Assembly (NCBI GenBank): GCA_049518415.1
Contig: JBEKRX010000029.1
Location: 1-64,000, forward strand
Origin: CAVQND01 sp049518415
Lineage (GTDB): Bacteria; Verrucomicrobiota; Verrucomicrobiia; Limisphaerales; UBA8199
DNA length: 64,000 bases
Reading direction: 5' to 3'
This document shows, piece after piece, positions 15,252 through 24,304 of the stretch. Position 1 is the stretch's first letter, and each line of letters starts with the position of its first letter. The notes under the pieces are model-generated. The model was not told where the DNA came from, made no database searches, and saw only the letters and a list, made by a program, of their open reading frames with translations. The translations under genes and the position numbers were made by a program.

Positions 15252-18182
15252 TCAGTATCCCACCGCCTTCAACTGCTCGTTGAAGTCGGCGGGCAGAGCG
15301 GCCGACGGTTTGGCCGCGTCGCGGGCGGCAAAGCGAAGCAGGTTGCGGAGGAGCCGCTCGGCCTGGGGGACCTTGCCCAGGTTATCGCGCACGAGCAGGG
15401 AGTTGAGGATGAACTGGCCGGCGCCGAACTTATAGACCGCCAGCAGCAGGCCGGACTGGTAACCCCAGGAGGCGTTGATGCCGCCGGCGACCGGGTCGGC
15501 GGCGGGCTCAAGGCCGGCGAAGACGACATCGGGAATCAGCTCGCGGTAGTAACTGTAATCCATTAGACCGCCCGCCTGGAGCCCCTCGAAGATGGGGTGG
15601 CGCTTGGCCCAGTCGTCGGCGTGGTAGAGCCAGCGGGCGATGGCGCTCAGGCGGCCCTTGGTCTTGAGCGGCAGCCAGCCCGTCAGTTGGTCGCCCTTGG
15701 CGTAGGTGTCAGTCGTCAAAAAGACTACCGTCGAGCCGCAGGCGATGCGTTGGGCCAGGTCCGGGAACACCGCCGCCGGGTCGGCGGAGGGCTTGCCTGA
15801 GGCCAGGATCACCTCGCGGGCAGTCGGCCGGCCGGGCGCATAAGGCCGGTGCATGATGCCGTGCTCGGCGAGCCACTTGGCCAAACCGGTGTCCTGACTC
15901 ATCAGGACGACCTCGGCCTCGACCTTAGGCATCTCCTCCGAGGCGGCATCGACGAAGAACTTGACCTGCTCACCGCAAGCAGCCGCACCCTTTTCAAACG
16001 TGGCCAGGAAGCGATAGGCGCCTGGCGGCCCGTCGATCACGACCTCCTGGGCGAACACCGGCTGGACCATGGGCGGTTCGGGCTGGCTCTTGGGGTCGGC
16101 GATGCTGACGGTGAGCGTCTTTTCGAAGACCCGCGTGAGGTCTGGCCCGACGACCTGAAGGCGGACCGGGTATTGGCCTGGGGCCAAAACGTCTTCATTG
16201 GCCAGAACGGCCTCGAGCTTCACCGGCGTCCGCGCATAGACGTTGACCGGTTCGACGAACAGGCACCAGCGCAGCGGCGCCCAGGCATCGAACAGCGCGT
16301 CGGCCGCGCCCGGCTTGAGTTCGCGGAAGGTGGTCCATACGCCCTCGGCGGTCATGCCTTGATCGAGCGTGCCGGTGAGGCTGTGGCCAATGACATTCGG
16401 GTTCGAGCGGATGGCATTGATGCCCAGCAGCCGCTGGCCGGCCATCCGTGCGATGGACTGGGTGAAGAAGTCCTCCGGCCGGTCGAAGACCTCGGCCAGG
16501 CGATACCGCTGCCAGTCAGCGAGGTACTGGTCGCGCCAGTTCCGATAAAGCTGGGCGTCCTCCACCTCCGTCTTGCCCACCTGCTCGTACCAGCGGACGG
16601 TCCGCAACAGGTCCATGGCGCTGCCGATGCCGTACTCGGAGAGCCAGACGGGCTTGCCGTTGCCGCTGAGGGTGCGGAGCGTCTGGATGATCTGGGCGGT
16701 GTGCGGCACCCGCTGGTAGGGATGCAGGTCGGCCAAGAGGTCTTCCCAGGCGCTGGAGCCGGGGTTGCTGAGGCTGCCGATGGCCGTCTGGTCGAAGCGC
16801 CCGCTGTTGAGCATGACGAGGCGGGAGTCATCCAACTGGCGCACTTCCGGCAGGAGGCTGGCCGCGTGGCGGAAAACCGGCCCGTCGGGTGTCTCATTGA
16901 GCAGGCCCCAGATCGTGATGCAGGGGTGGTTCCGGTCCCGGCGGAGCATGCCCAAGAGCGACTCATTGTAGCGCTCCTTCATCTTGGCGGAGTTGCCCAG
17001 GCACCAGCCGGCGTAGGACTCCTCATAGACCATGAGCCCGAGCTCATCCGCCAAATCGAGCTGCTGCCGCTTGGCCACGCCCGCGATGAACCGCATGGCG
17101 TTGTAGCGCATCATCTTCTGGTTGATGAGGTCGCGCCGCAAGTAGTCGGGGTCATGCGGCAGCTCCAGGCCGATCGGGCAGCAGTTGCCGGTGTGCGAAC
17201 AGCGCAGGTAAATCCGCCGGCCGTTGAGCCGGAAGGCGCCGTTCTCAAATCTGAAATCGCGGAAGCCACAGCGCACCGAGTGCTCGTGGAGACCCGCTTG
17301 GGGGTTGTCCGGGGAGGGCTGGCCGGTGAGCACCCTGGCCGTCACGCGGTAGAGGAACGGGGCCTCCAGGTCCCACAGCCGCGGGCCCTCGACTTTGAGC
17401 GTGGTCTCCAGGAGCGTGTCGCCGACCTTCAGCTCGGGTGAAAGATCGCTGACCACCAGTGTCTCCCCCGTGGCGGCCGGCGCGACGGTGAACCGGACCT
17501 GGCCTTGCACCGCCTCGGGTCCGGCATTGCGGAGGTTGACCTGCACGCGGAGCTGGCCGGTCTTCCAGTCCGGACGGACAAAGAGGTCTTCGACCCAAAC
17601 GGCTGGCACGAGCAGCAACTCCACCGAGTCCCAGACCCCACCCTGGTCCCAGGCGCTGCCCGAGGTGTAGGGCAGGGCCTTGTTGCGGTGCGGCGTCTCG
17701 TTGAGGACGAGGCCGTCGATGGGCTGGTGCGTAGGGTTTACGACGCGGACGGCCAGGCGATTCTTTGCGCCCGGCTTGATGACGCCGGTCACGTCGAACA
17801 CGAACGGCGACTCACCACCCTCGTGCGCGCCCACCGCCGCGTCGTTCAGCCACACGTCGGCCTTGTAGTCCACCTGCCAGAAGCGCAGCAGCGTCCGCCC
17901 GCCGGGGTTGGGGTTGGCCGGGGCCGCGAACTCCTTCCAATACCAGGCCACACCGTGGTAGCCGGGGAAGGCATCCTGGATGATCCACGGCACCTTGGCC
18001 GGCTTGGCCTCAGGACGCGCCGCGGTCCACCACTGGCCGTCGCGGCCGGTGTTCTGCGGGTCTGGGGCGAGCAGCCATTGGCCATCGAGCGAAATGACCG
18101 CGGCGCCCTGTGTCGTTGCCGCCCATAGGAAGGCGATGGCAATGCTGAGCACCCTTTTGAAGATCTTGACTGGCGGTTTCAT
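15252..18182 (-). CDS. secreted glycoside hydrolase family 2 protein (beta-galactosidase/glucuronidase-like)
   Basis: 976 residues from the ATG at 18182 (GGAA about 6 bases upstream). A signal peptide (IFKRVLSIAIAFLWAATTQGA) leads to a sugar-binding jelly roll (YWKEFAAPANP, DYKADVWLNDAAVGAHEGG), an Ig-like domain, and the GH2 TIM barrel with FRLNGRRIYLRCS, the acid/base WGLLNE and the nucleophile WLSEYG. An Ig-like segment and a C-terminal domain of about 230 residues (EVEAEVVLMSQDTG, GAGQFILNSLLV) that resembles a glutamine-amidotransferase-like fold follow. It cleaves a beta-linked sugar outside the cytoplasm; the exact sugar cannot be read. Divergent from the LarA-like gene. Confidence 0.87.
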   Translation of the reverse strand: MKPPVKIFKRVLSIAIAFLWAATTQGAAVISLDGQWLLAPDPQNTGRDGQWWTAARPEAKPAKVPWIIQDAFPGYHGVAWYWKEFAAPANPNPGGRTLLRFWQVDYKADVWLNDAAVGAHEGGESPFVFDVTGVIKPGAKNRLAVRVVNPTHQPIDGLVLNETPHRNKALPYTSGSAWDQGGVWDSVELLLVPAVWVEDLFVRPDWKTGQLRVQVNLRNAGPEAVQGQVRFTVAPAATGETLVVSDLSPELKVGDTLLETTLKVEGPRLWDLEAPFLYRVTARVLTGQPSPDNPQAGLHEHSVRCGFRDFRFENGAFRLNGRRIYLRCSHTGNCCPIGLELPHDPDYLRRDLINQKMMRYNAMRFIAGVAKRQQLDLADELGLMVYEESYAGWCLGNSAKMKERYNESLLGMLRRDRNHPCITIWGLLNETPDGPVFRHAASLLPEVRQLDDSRLVMLNSGRFDQTAIGSLSNPGSSAWEDLLADLHPYQRVPHTAQIIQTLRTLSGNGKPVWLSEYGIGSAMDLLRTVRWYEQVGKTEVEDAQLYRNWRDQYLADWQRYRLAEVFDRPEDFFTQSIARMAGQRLLGINAIRSNPNVIGHSLTGTLDQGMTAEGVWTTFRELKPGAADALFDAWAPLRWCLFVEPVNVYARTPVKLEAVLANEDVLAPGQYPVRLQVVGPDLTRVFEKTLTVSIADPKSQPEPPMVQPVFAQEVVIDGPPGAYRFLATFEKGAAACGEQVKFFVDAASEEMPKVEAEVVLMSQDTGLAKWLAEHGIMHRPYAPGRPTAREVILASGKPSADPAAVFPDLAQRIACGSTVVFLTTDTYAKGDQLTGWLPLKTKGRLSAIARWLYHADDWAKRHPIFEGLQAGGLMDYSYYRELIPDVVFAGLEPAADPVAGGINASWGYQSGLLLAVYKFGAGQFILNSLLVRDNLGKVPQAERLLRNLLRFAARDAAKPSAALPADFNEQLKAVGY

Positions 18183-18266
18183 AAAGTTCCTAATCCTGGC
18201 CCGTTTGAGTTCCAAAAACAATTTTCAAGATTCTATCGGCTGGAAACTGGTATAGTCTGCAGCGGC

Positions 18267-19526
18267 ATGAGCGAGCTCTTTCCACGATTCTTTCGCCTGG
18301 AGCAGGTTTTCCAGGCGCCGACACTTTCCGATCCGGCGGCGGCCACGGGCGCGGCGCTGGCCGGGTTGCCGGCGGCCAGGTTCATCCGGCGCGGGATGAC
18401 GGTGGCCGTGGGCGCCGGCAGCCGCGGGATCGCCAACTACGCCCTCATCGTGCGGGCGGTCTGCGAGGGGCTGAAAAAGCTCGGCGCGGAGAGCTTCATC
18501 GTCCCGGCGATGGGGAGCCACGGTGGCGCCACCGACGCCGGACAACTGGCCGTGCTGGCGCACAATGGCATCACGGCGAGTGCGCTCGGCGTGCCGGTGC
18601 GGAGCAGCATGGAGGTGGTAGAACTGGGCCGGACCAGCGAGTTCATCGTCTATCAGGACCGCCACGCGGCGGGCGCCGATGCCATTGTGGTGGTCAACCG
18701 CATCAAGCCGCACACTGACTTCCACGGCCCCATCGAGAGCGGGCTGCTGAAAATGGCGGCCATCGGGCTGGGCAAGCAGAAGGGCGCCCACCAATTCCAC
18801 CAGGCCGCCGTTCGGCTGGGCCATGCCCAGGCGCTGCTGGCTGCCGGGCGCGAAGTGTTGCAGCGGAGCCGGATTGTGTTTGGCGTCGGCATCCTCGAGA
18901 ACCAGCTTCACCAGACCGCCCGCATCGCGGCTGTGCCGGCGGCAACGATGGAGCAGGAGGAGATGCAACTGCTGGAGGAGGCGCGCCGCTTGATGCCGCG
19001 CTTGCCTTTTGAGGAGGTGGACCTGCTCATCGTGGACGAGATGGGCAAGAACCTCAGCGGCTCCGGCCTGGACACGAACGTCATCCGGCGCGCCACCGTG
19101 GGCAGTTTTATCCAGCCCGGTCCCAGTCCCGTGCTCCGCGTCTATGTCCGCTCGCTCCACCCGGACAGCCAGGGCAACGCCGCCGGTATCGGCCTGGCCG
19201 ACCTCGTCCACGACCGCGTGTTGAGCGCGATGGACCGGCAGGCCACCTGGGTCAATGTCATCACCGCTTTGATGCCGGCCAACGCCCGGGTGCCGATGCA
19301 CTTCCCCAGCGACCGCGAGGCGCTGGCGTGCGCCATGCAAATGACCGGCCGCGCCCAACCGCAGTTGGCCAAAGTCTTGTGGATTAAGAACACGCTGCGC
19401 TGCGAGACCCTGCTCGCGTCGGAAGCGTATCTCGACGAGGCGCGCCAGCGCCCCGAGCTGAAGCCCCGGAGCGAGCTGGCGCCGCCCGCGTTCGACGAAC
19501 GGGGCGATCTCCTGCCGGTGTTCTAA
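18267..19526 (+). CDS. nickel-pincer-cofactor-dependent isomerase (LarA superfamily)
   Basis: 419 residues. The LarA-like N-domain has GAGSRGIANYALIVRA, PAMGSHGGATDAGQL and NRIKPHTDFHGPIESG, then GLGKQKGAHQFH, which fits the Lys that carries the pyridinium pincer nucleotide and the Ni-coordinating His residues. LarA-family enzymes racemise or epimerise alpha-hydroxy acids by hydride transfer. Lying next to tagaturonate epimerase and a GH2 hydrolase, it probably acts on a sugar acid. The family assignment is good; the substrate is inferred. The pincer-cofactor genes larB, larC and larE are not in the window. Confidence 0.8.
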   Translation: MSELFPRFFRLEQVFQAPTLSDPAAATGAALAGLPAARFIRRGMTVAVGAGSRGIANYALIVRAVCEGLKKLGAESFIVPAMGSHGGATDAGQLAVLAHNGITASALGVPVRSSMEVVELGRTSEFIVYQDRHAAGADAIVVVNRIKPHTDFHGPIESGLLKMAAIGLGKQKGAHQFHQAAVRLGHAQALLAAGREVLQRSRIVFGVGILENQLHQTARIAAVPAATMEQEEMQLLEEARRLMPRLPFEEVDLLIVDEMGKNLSGSGLDTNVIRRATVGSFIQPGPSPVLRVYVRSLHPDSQGNAAGIGLADLVHDRVLSAMDRQATWVNVITALMPANARVPMHFPSDREALACAMQMTGRAQPQLAKVLWIKNTLRCETLLASEAYLDEARQRPELKPRSELAPPAFDERGDLLPVF

Positions 19527-19602
19527 GCGGGCCATTTCAACTCAGAGTTTCCTTCCAGGGAGACGTCAGTTAGGCTGGCGGCCCGACGGTAAGCATTGCG
19601 TT

Positions 19603-20871
19603 ATGGCCAAACTATTGAAGCTGGAGAAATATTCGATTGGGGTGGGTGACCGCTTTGGGCGCCAGGCCCCGGCCCAATTGCGCGCCTGCCTGCTGGCCGC
19701 GCAAGCAGGCGCCGCCATCATCCCAGTCTGGAATAAATCCAACCGCGAGCACGTCCTCATCGGCTCTGAACCGGCCAGCACGCGCGCGGCGGCGGCGGCG
19801 GCCGTCCAGGCGCTGGGCTGGCAAAGGCCCTACCACGTGGATGCCGACCACATCCGGTTAGAGACGGTGGACCGGTTTGTGCCGCACTCGGATTTCTATA
19901 CCCTTGACGTGGCGGACTGGATTGGCCAAGCGGCCGAGCCAAAGGCCATCCGGAGTTTCGTTGAGCGGCATGAGGAATTGAGCGAGCGCCGGTTGATTCC
20001 GGGCCTTGAGCGGCCCTTGCAGATCACCCGGGCGGAGGTCGAGCGCGTGGCCCGCAAGTATCTCCTGGCGGCGGAGGCAGCGGGCAAGCTTTACCGGCAT
20101 ATTGCAGCGAAAAGGGGCCAGGACCCGTTCATCACCGAGGTTTCCATGGATGAGACCGACCGCCCGCAAACCCCGCCGGAGCTGCTGGTGATTCTGGCGG
20201 CGCTGGCCGACGAGCGAATCCCTTTGCAGACCATCGCGCCCAGGTTCACCGGCCGGTTCAATAAGGGCGTGGATTACGTCGGCAATGTGGCGCAATTCGA
20301 GCAAGAGTTTAATGAGGACCTGGCCGTGATTGCCTTCGCCGTGAAGCAATACGAACTGCCGGCCACCCTCAAGCTCAGTGTGCACTCCGGCAGTGACAAG
20401 TTCTCCCTCTACGGTCCCATGCGCCGGGCTTTGGCGCGGTTCCAGGCCGGCCTGCACCTCAAGACGGCGGGCACGACCTGGCTGGCCGAGGTGATTGGGC
20501 TGGCCGAGGCCGGCGGCAGCGGGCTGGCGCTGGCCAAGGAAATTTACAGCGAAGCACTCGATCAGGTGGACGAGCTCTGCGCGCCCTACGCCACGGTAAT
20601 CGATATTGACCGCCAGAAGCTGCCGCCAGCGGCGGCGGTCCAAGGATGGAGGGCGGAGCAATTTGTCTCGGCGCTGCGGCATGACCAGACCAACCGGGCC
20701 TATAATCCGCACCTGCGCCAATTGCTGCACGTGGGCTACAAGATTGCCGCCCACAAGGGAAAGCGCTATTTGGAGGCGCTCGACACCCACCAGGCGACCG
20801 TCGCCAGGAACGTCACGCAGAACCTTTACGAGCGGCATCTCAAACCGCTGTTCCTGAGCGGTGACCGGTGA
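19603..20871 (+). CDS. uxaE: tagaturonate epimerase (UxaE-family)
   Basis: 422 residues matching the UxaE family of D-tagaturonate/D-fructuronate epimerases. Landmarks are EKYSIGVGDRFGRQA, VWNKSNREHVLIGSEP, YHVDADHIRLETVDRF, ITEVSMDETDRPQTP, TGRFNKGVDYVGNV and KLSVHSGSDKFSLYG, with His/Asp/Glu metal-ligand candidates. It is a cytoplasmic step of galacturonate breakdown (pectin sugars). It follows the LarA-like gene after 76 bases on the same strand, so they may share a transcript. The last codons run into a 7-base tandem array that continues past the stop. Confidence 0.85.
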   Translation: MAKLLKLEKYSIGVGDRFGRQAPAQLRACLLAAQAGAAIIPVWNKSNREHVLIGSEPASTRAAAAAAVQALGWQRPYHVDADHIRLETVDRFVPHSDFYTLDVADWIGQAAEPKAIRSFVERHEELSERRLIPGLERPLQITRAEVERVARKYLLAAEAAGKLYRHIAAKRGQDPFITEVSMDETDRPQTPPELLVILAALADERIPLQTIAPRFTGRFNKGVDYVGNVAQFEQEFNEDLAVIAFAVKQYELPATLKLSVHSGSDKFSLYGPMRRALARFQAGLHLKTAGTTWLAEVIGLAEAGGSGLALAKEIYSEALDQVDELCAPYATVIDIDRQKLPPAAAVQGWRAEQFVSALRHDQTNRAYNPHLRQLLHVGYKIAAHKGKRYLEALDTHQATVARNVTQNLYERHLKPLFLSGDR

Positions 20872-20919
20872 TCGGTGATTGGCGACTGGTGATTGGCGAT
20901 CGGCGATTGGCGATTGGCG
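20864..20919. repeat. 7-base tandem array over the uxaE stop codon
   Basis: Eight degenerate units of YGGYGAY type (CGGTGAT, CGGTGAT, TGGCGAC, TGGTGAT, TGGCGAT and so on). The uxaE TGA stop lies inside the first units. Confidence 0.8.
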
Positions 20920-21007
20920 ATGCGAGCCCCGGGTTCAGGCGCCAGCCACCAGTCAGCGATCACTTCCGCGCCCCTCGACGCGGAGGACTTTTCACCGGTT
21001 CTACAGC

Positions 21008-21052
21008 TTATTTAACTTGTTTAGCCCATTTGACTTATTTAACTCGTTTGAC
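21008..21052. repeat. 9-base tandem array directly before the DUF4832 start codon
   Basis: Five units of NNNTTTRRC form: TTATTTAAC, TTGTTTAGC, CCATTTGAC, TTATTTAAC, TCGTTTGAC. The array ends two bases before the ATG at 21055 and occupies the place of the ribosome-binding site. Confidence 0.8.
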
Positions 21053-21054
21053 CC

Positions 21055-22476
21055 ATGAATGCCGCCCCTATCCGCTGCTTGGTGCTGCTGGCTGCCAGTC
21101 AGATGCTTGTCCCGGCTGGCGAAATCGTCACCGTCCGCCCTCAAGAGATCGACGAGGTGCTGCTCAATCCCGGCCTGGGCTTCACCACGTTCCAGCGGTT
21201 CAACGGCGACCACCTGAATGAGGGCCTGAAGTGGACCGAGGGTTTTCCCATTGAATACCAGCCCTTCTCAGGGAACCTGACCAACCGGGATTACCCGATG
21301 AGCACCATTGCCTACTTCCGCGTGTACTGGAAGTTCGTGGAGCCTGAGCCCGGGGCCTATCGCTGGGAGATGCTCGACAAGGCGCTGGCAGTGGCGCGGG
21401 AGCGCGGCCAGTCGCTCATGCTGAGAATCGCCCCCTACGGCACGGGGGCCGACACGGACGTGCCCGGGTGGTACCGGGCGCTGGTGGCCGGAGAGGACCG
21501 GGAGCAGAAACTGCCGGTGGAGAAATGGCGGGTGCATCCGGAAAACCCTCGCTACTTGCAGCATTTCGGCGGCCTGATTCGCGCCCTCGGCACACGCTAC
21601 GATGGGCACCCGGATTTGGAACTGGTCGACGTCTCCATCGTCGGCGCCTGGGGCGAAGGGGCGGGCTCCGAAGAACTGACCGAGGCCACGCGCAAGGCCC
21701 TGCTGGACTGCTACCTCGATTGGTTTCACACCACGCCGCTCGTGGTCCAGCTCCAGGACCCGCTGGCCACGCACTACGCCCTTGCCAAACGACCCGTCGG
21801 CTGGCGGGTCGATTGCCTGGGGGACCTGGGCGGCTTCAGCAAGACCTGGTGCCACATGAACGATTACTATCCCCAGGCGCTCATCCAAACAGGCCTGCAG
21901 GAAGCCTGGCGCCGCGCGCCCGTGACCATGGAAGCGTGCTGGACGATGCAGTTCTGGAAGAATCAAGGCTGGGACGTCGACCACATCATCGATGAGTCGC
22001 TCAAGTGGCATATTTCCTCGTTCAACGCGAAGTCCTCGGCGGTGCCGGCGGAATGGCGGCCGCAAGTGGAGCACTGGCTCAAGAGAATGGGTTATCGTTT
22101 TGTCCTGCGCAAGTTCACCTATCCGGCCGCCGTCCGGCCGCGCGCCGGCCTGGCTTTCACCTCCTGGTGGGAGAACAAGGGCGTGGCGCCGTGTTACCAG
22201 CGGTTTCCGTTGGCGTTTCGGCTCAAGAATAGCCGGCGCACCGAGCTGTTGCTCACCGGCGCAGACATCACGACCTGGCTGCCCGGCGACAATCTGTTCG
22301 ACAACGCGGTGACGGTGCCGGCGAACCTGCCTGGAGGGGAATACGACCTGGCCCTGGCCTTGCTCGACCCGCGCGCGCTGGAGCCGAGGCTCAGACTGGC
22401 GATCGCGGGGCGCGATAGCGAGGGGTGGTACAAATTGGGCGCCATCACGGTGCAAGACGCCGCGCCCGGCAAGTAG
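21055..22476 (+). CDS. DUF4832-type secreted protein, putative glycoside hydrolase
   Basis: 473 residues. A short signal peptide (IRCLVLLAASQMLVPAG) precedes a (beta/alpha)8-like domain: RPQEIDEVLLNPGLGFTTF, STIAYFRVYWKFVEPEPGAY, VDVSIVGAWGEG and PVTMEACWTMQFW, with Glu residues at strand ends as in clan GH-A. The C-terminal DUF4832 part has FTSWWENKGVAPCYQRFPLAF, LPGDNLFD and LPGGEYDLALALLDP, a beta-sandwich. Families of this shape occur in polysaccharide loci, but I know of no fixed reaction. The site normally used for a Shine-Dalgarno is filled by a 9-base tandem array. Confidence 0.75.
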   Translation: MNAAPIRCLVLLAASQMLVPAGEIVTVRPQEIDEVLLNPGLGFTTFQRFNGDHLNEGLKWTEGFPIEYQPFSGNLTNRDYPMSTIAYFRVYWKFVEPEPGAYRWEMLDKALAVARERGQSLMLRIAPYGTGADTDVPGWYRALVAGEDREQKLPVEKWRVHPENPRYLQHFGGLIRALGTRYDGHPDLELVDVSIVGAWGEGAGSEELTEATRKALLDCYLDWFHTTPLVVQLQDPLATHYALAKRPVGWRVDCLGDLGGFSKTWCHMNDYYPQALIQTGLQEAWRRAPVTMEACWTMQFWKNQGWDVDHIIDESLKWHISSFNAKSSAVPAEWRPQVEHWLKRMGYRFVLRKFTYPAAVRPRAGLAFTSWWENKGVAPCYQRFPLAFRLKNSRRTELLLTGADITTWLPGDNLFDNAVTVPANLPGGEYDLALALLDPRALEPRLRLAIAGRDSEGWYKLGAITVQDAAPGK

Positions 22477-22482
22477 TGGGTA

Positions 22483-22542
22483 GTGGGGCAGGCGTCCCGC
22501 CTGCCAGGGGAGGGCGTCTGGCCCTACAAGCCAGCGCGGGCG
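22483..22542. repeat. partial GTGGGGCAGGCG-type palindrome
   Basis: Contains GTGGGGCAGGCGTCCCGCCTGCC read in two parts, then AGGGCGTCTGGCCC, matching the left half of the complete copy at 60821-60914. Confidence 0.6.
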
Positions 22543-22659
22543 CAATTTGCTGAGGGGCTGAGCGTCTTGGTGGAAGGTGGTGATGTCCTAAGCTTCCTGT
22601 AAAAACCGATTGGGTGCAGCCTCGACTTGCCCCGGTCAAACAGAAAGCGAAGGACAACA

Positions 22660-23889
22660 ATGAAACGTCAACTTCCCAGCCAATCCCTCGAAGAACAGTT
22701 CCTCAGCCCTGCCACCAGACAAGCTCCCCTCTCCGAAACCATACGCCTGGGTGCTCAGCTCATGCTCCAGAAGGCGGTGGAACTCGAAGTCACGGAGTTC
22801 CTGGGCCGGGACCATTACCAGCGCAGCGCGGACCGCCTGCTCCGGGGCTACCGCAACGGTTACGCCGACAAACGGGTGGAGACTGGCGAAGGCCCGTTGC
22901 ATCTGAAAATGCCCCAGGTGCGCGACACGATTGAAGCGTTTGACAGTGTGTGGCTCCAGAGCCTAATCCGCCGCAGCGACAAGCTGGCCGCCCTCATCCC
23001 TCAGCTCTACGTCAAGGGGATGTCCACTCGCGACATCGAAGCGGCGCTGACCGAGGCGCTGGAAGTTGAGGGCGTGAGCAAGAGCACCGTGAGCACGCTC
23101 TGCAGCCGGCTCAAACACGATTTCGAGCGGTGGCAGAACCGGGACCTGTCCGACGTGGATCTCCTCTGCCTGTTCTGCGACGGCATCTATCTCCGACTCC
23201 GCCCCGAAGACGCCAAAGCTGTGGCCGTTCTGTGTGCCTACGGCATCAAAACCGATGGAAGGAAGGTGCTGCTACATCTGGCCGTCGGGGACAAGGAGAG
23301 CACGGTCTGCTGGCAGAGCTTCTTTGAGGACATGAAGCAGCGCGGGTTAACCGATCCGCTGTTGACCGTGATCGACGGGAACAGCGGCTTGCGGAAGGCG
23401 GTGCGGGAGAGCTTTCCGGACTCATGGGTGCAGCGGTGTCAGGTGCATCGGATGCGGAACATCCTGTGCAAGCTGCCGGAGAAGGCGCGGCCGGGGCTCA
23501 AAAAGCTGATTCAGAAAGCCTTCACGGCGCAGAGCTACAGGGCGGGGTTGGCGGAAGCCCGAGCCGTCGTGGCGATGTATGAGGAGCAGTTCCCCGAGGC
23601 GATGAAGTGCCTGGGGACGGACTTGGAGGAATGCCTGACCGCCCTGCGATTCCCGGAGACGCATCGGAAGCGGATCCGCACCACGAACCTGTTGGAGCGG
23701 TTGTTTGGGGAGGGGCAACGTCGATCCAAGGTCATCCCCCGGTTCATGAACGAACGGTCAGGGTTGAGTCTGATGTTCGCCGTGCTCGTCGATGCCTCGG
23801 CCAACTGGCGGGGCGTGAAGGTTACGCCGGCGATTAGTCGTGAGCTGGCTGCCCTCATGACCGACTCCCAGGCGAAGCCGGTAGTCTGA
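22660..23889 (+). mobile_element. IS256-family (Mutator-type) transposase, intact
   Basis: 409 residues, ATG with AAGGA 6 bases upstream. Transposase_mut family: N-terminal EFLGRDHYQRSADRLLRGYRNG, then PQLYVKGMSTRDIEAAL, the DDE residues in LFCDGIYLRL and VIDGNSGLRKAV (Asp, Asp) and TTNLLERLFGEGQRR (Glu), and the usual VQRCQVHRMRNIL segment before the last acidic residue. The frame is complete, so the enzyme may be active. I could not find convincing terminal inverted repeats or an 8-9-bp duplication in the 180 bases upstream or 400 downstream; the element borders are open. Confidence 0.92.
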
Positions 23890-24304
23890 CTGGCGGCCAA
23901 GGGTGCCTGGAATCAGCATCGGTTACGTCCCTGATCCCGGAGCCGGCCGGCTTGAGATCCGGCTTGCGCTGATTCGCCGTTCGTGCGATTAATCAACCAC
24001 TGCCTCCACGGGCCGCTGACTCGCTTCATTCAGCCAACGACCCGCGTGCAGGAAACGGCTCCGTAAACCGGTATGAACGGCCAGCTTCCAGTGTGGGGTG
24101 AGAAGGGTGAGTGGTTTCGAGGGTCCGCCCGACTGACTCTCAGATTCTTCGTGCGGCGTCTTCCGGGTGGTCCGCTGACCGCCTCTAACGGGGGTGCGAA
24201 GATCGATACGATCGATTCGCTTTCCGGCCAGCTCAGGGCGCACGAGAAACCAAACGCGGATTGGGCAATCGCCCTTATCACATTCGAATCCAAAGGAGTC
24301 ATCT
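23890..24304. other. gene-free stretch after the IS256-family transposase
   Basis: 415 bases. It should contain the right end of the insertion sequence, but I could not place it. Short frames on both strands are not protein-like. A Shine-Dalgarno AAAGGAG at the very end belongs to the next gene. Confidence 0.35.

Noticed and set aside
15849..17441. 530-codon plus-strand frame opposite the GH2 gene
   Set aside because: Shadow of the GH2 coding strand; no family motifs.
22477..24304. Terminal inverted repeats of the IS256-family element
   Set aside because: Only a weak GTAA...CCGAT similarity with a gap between the two sides; not good enough to define borders.
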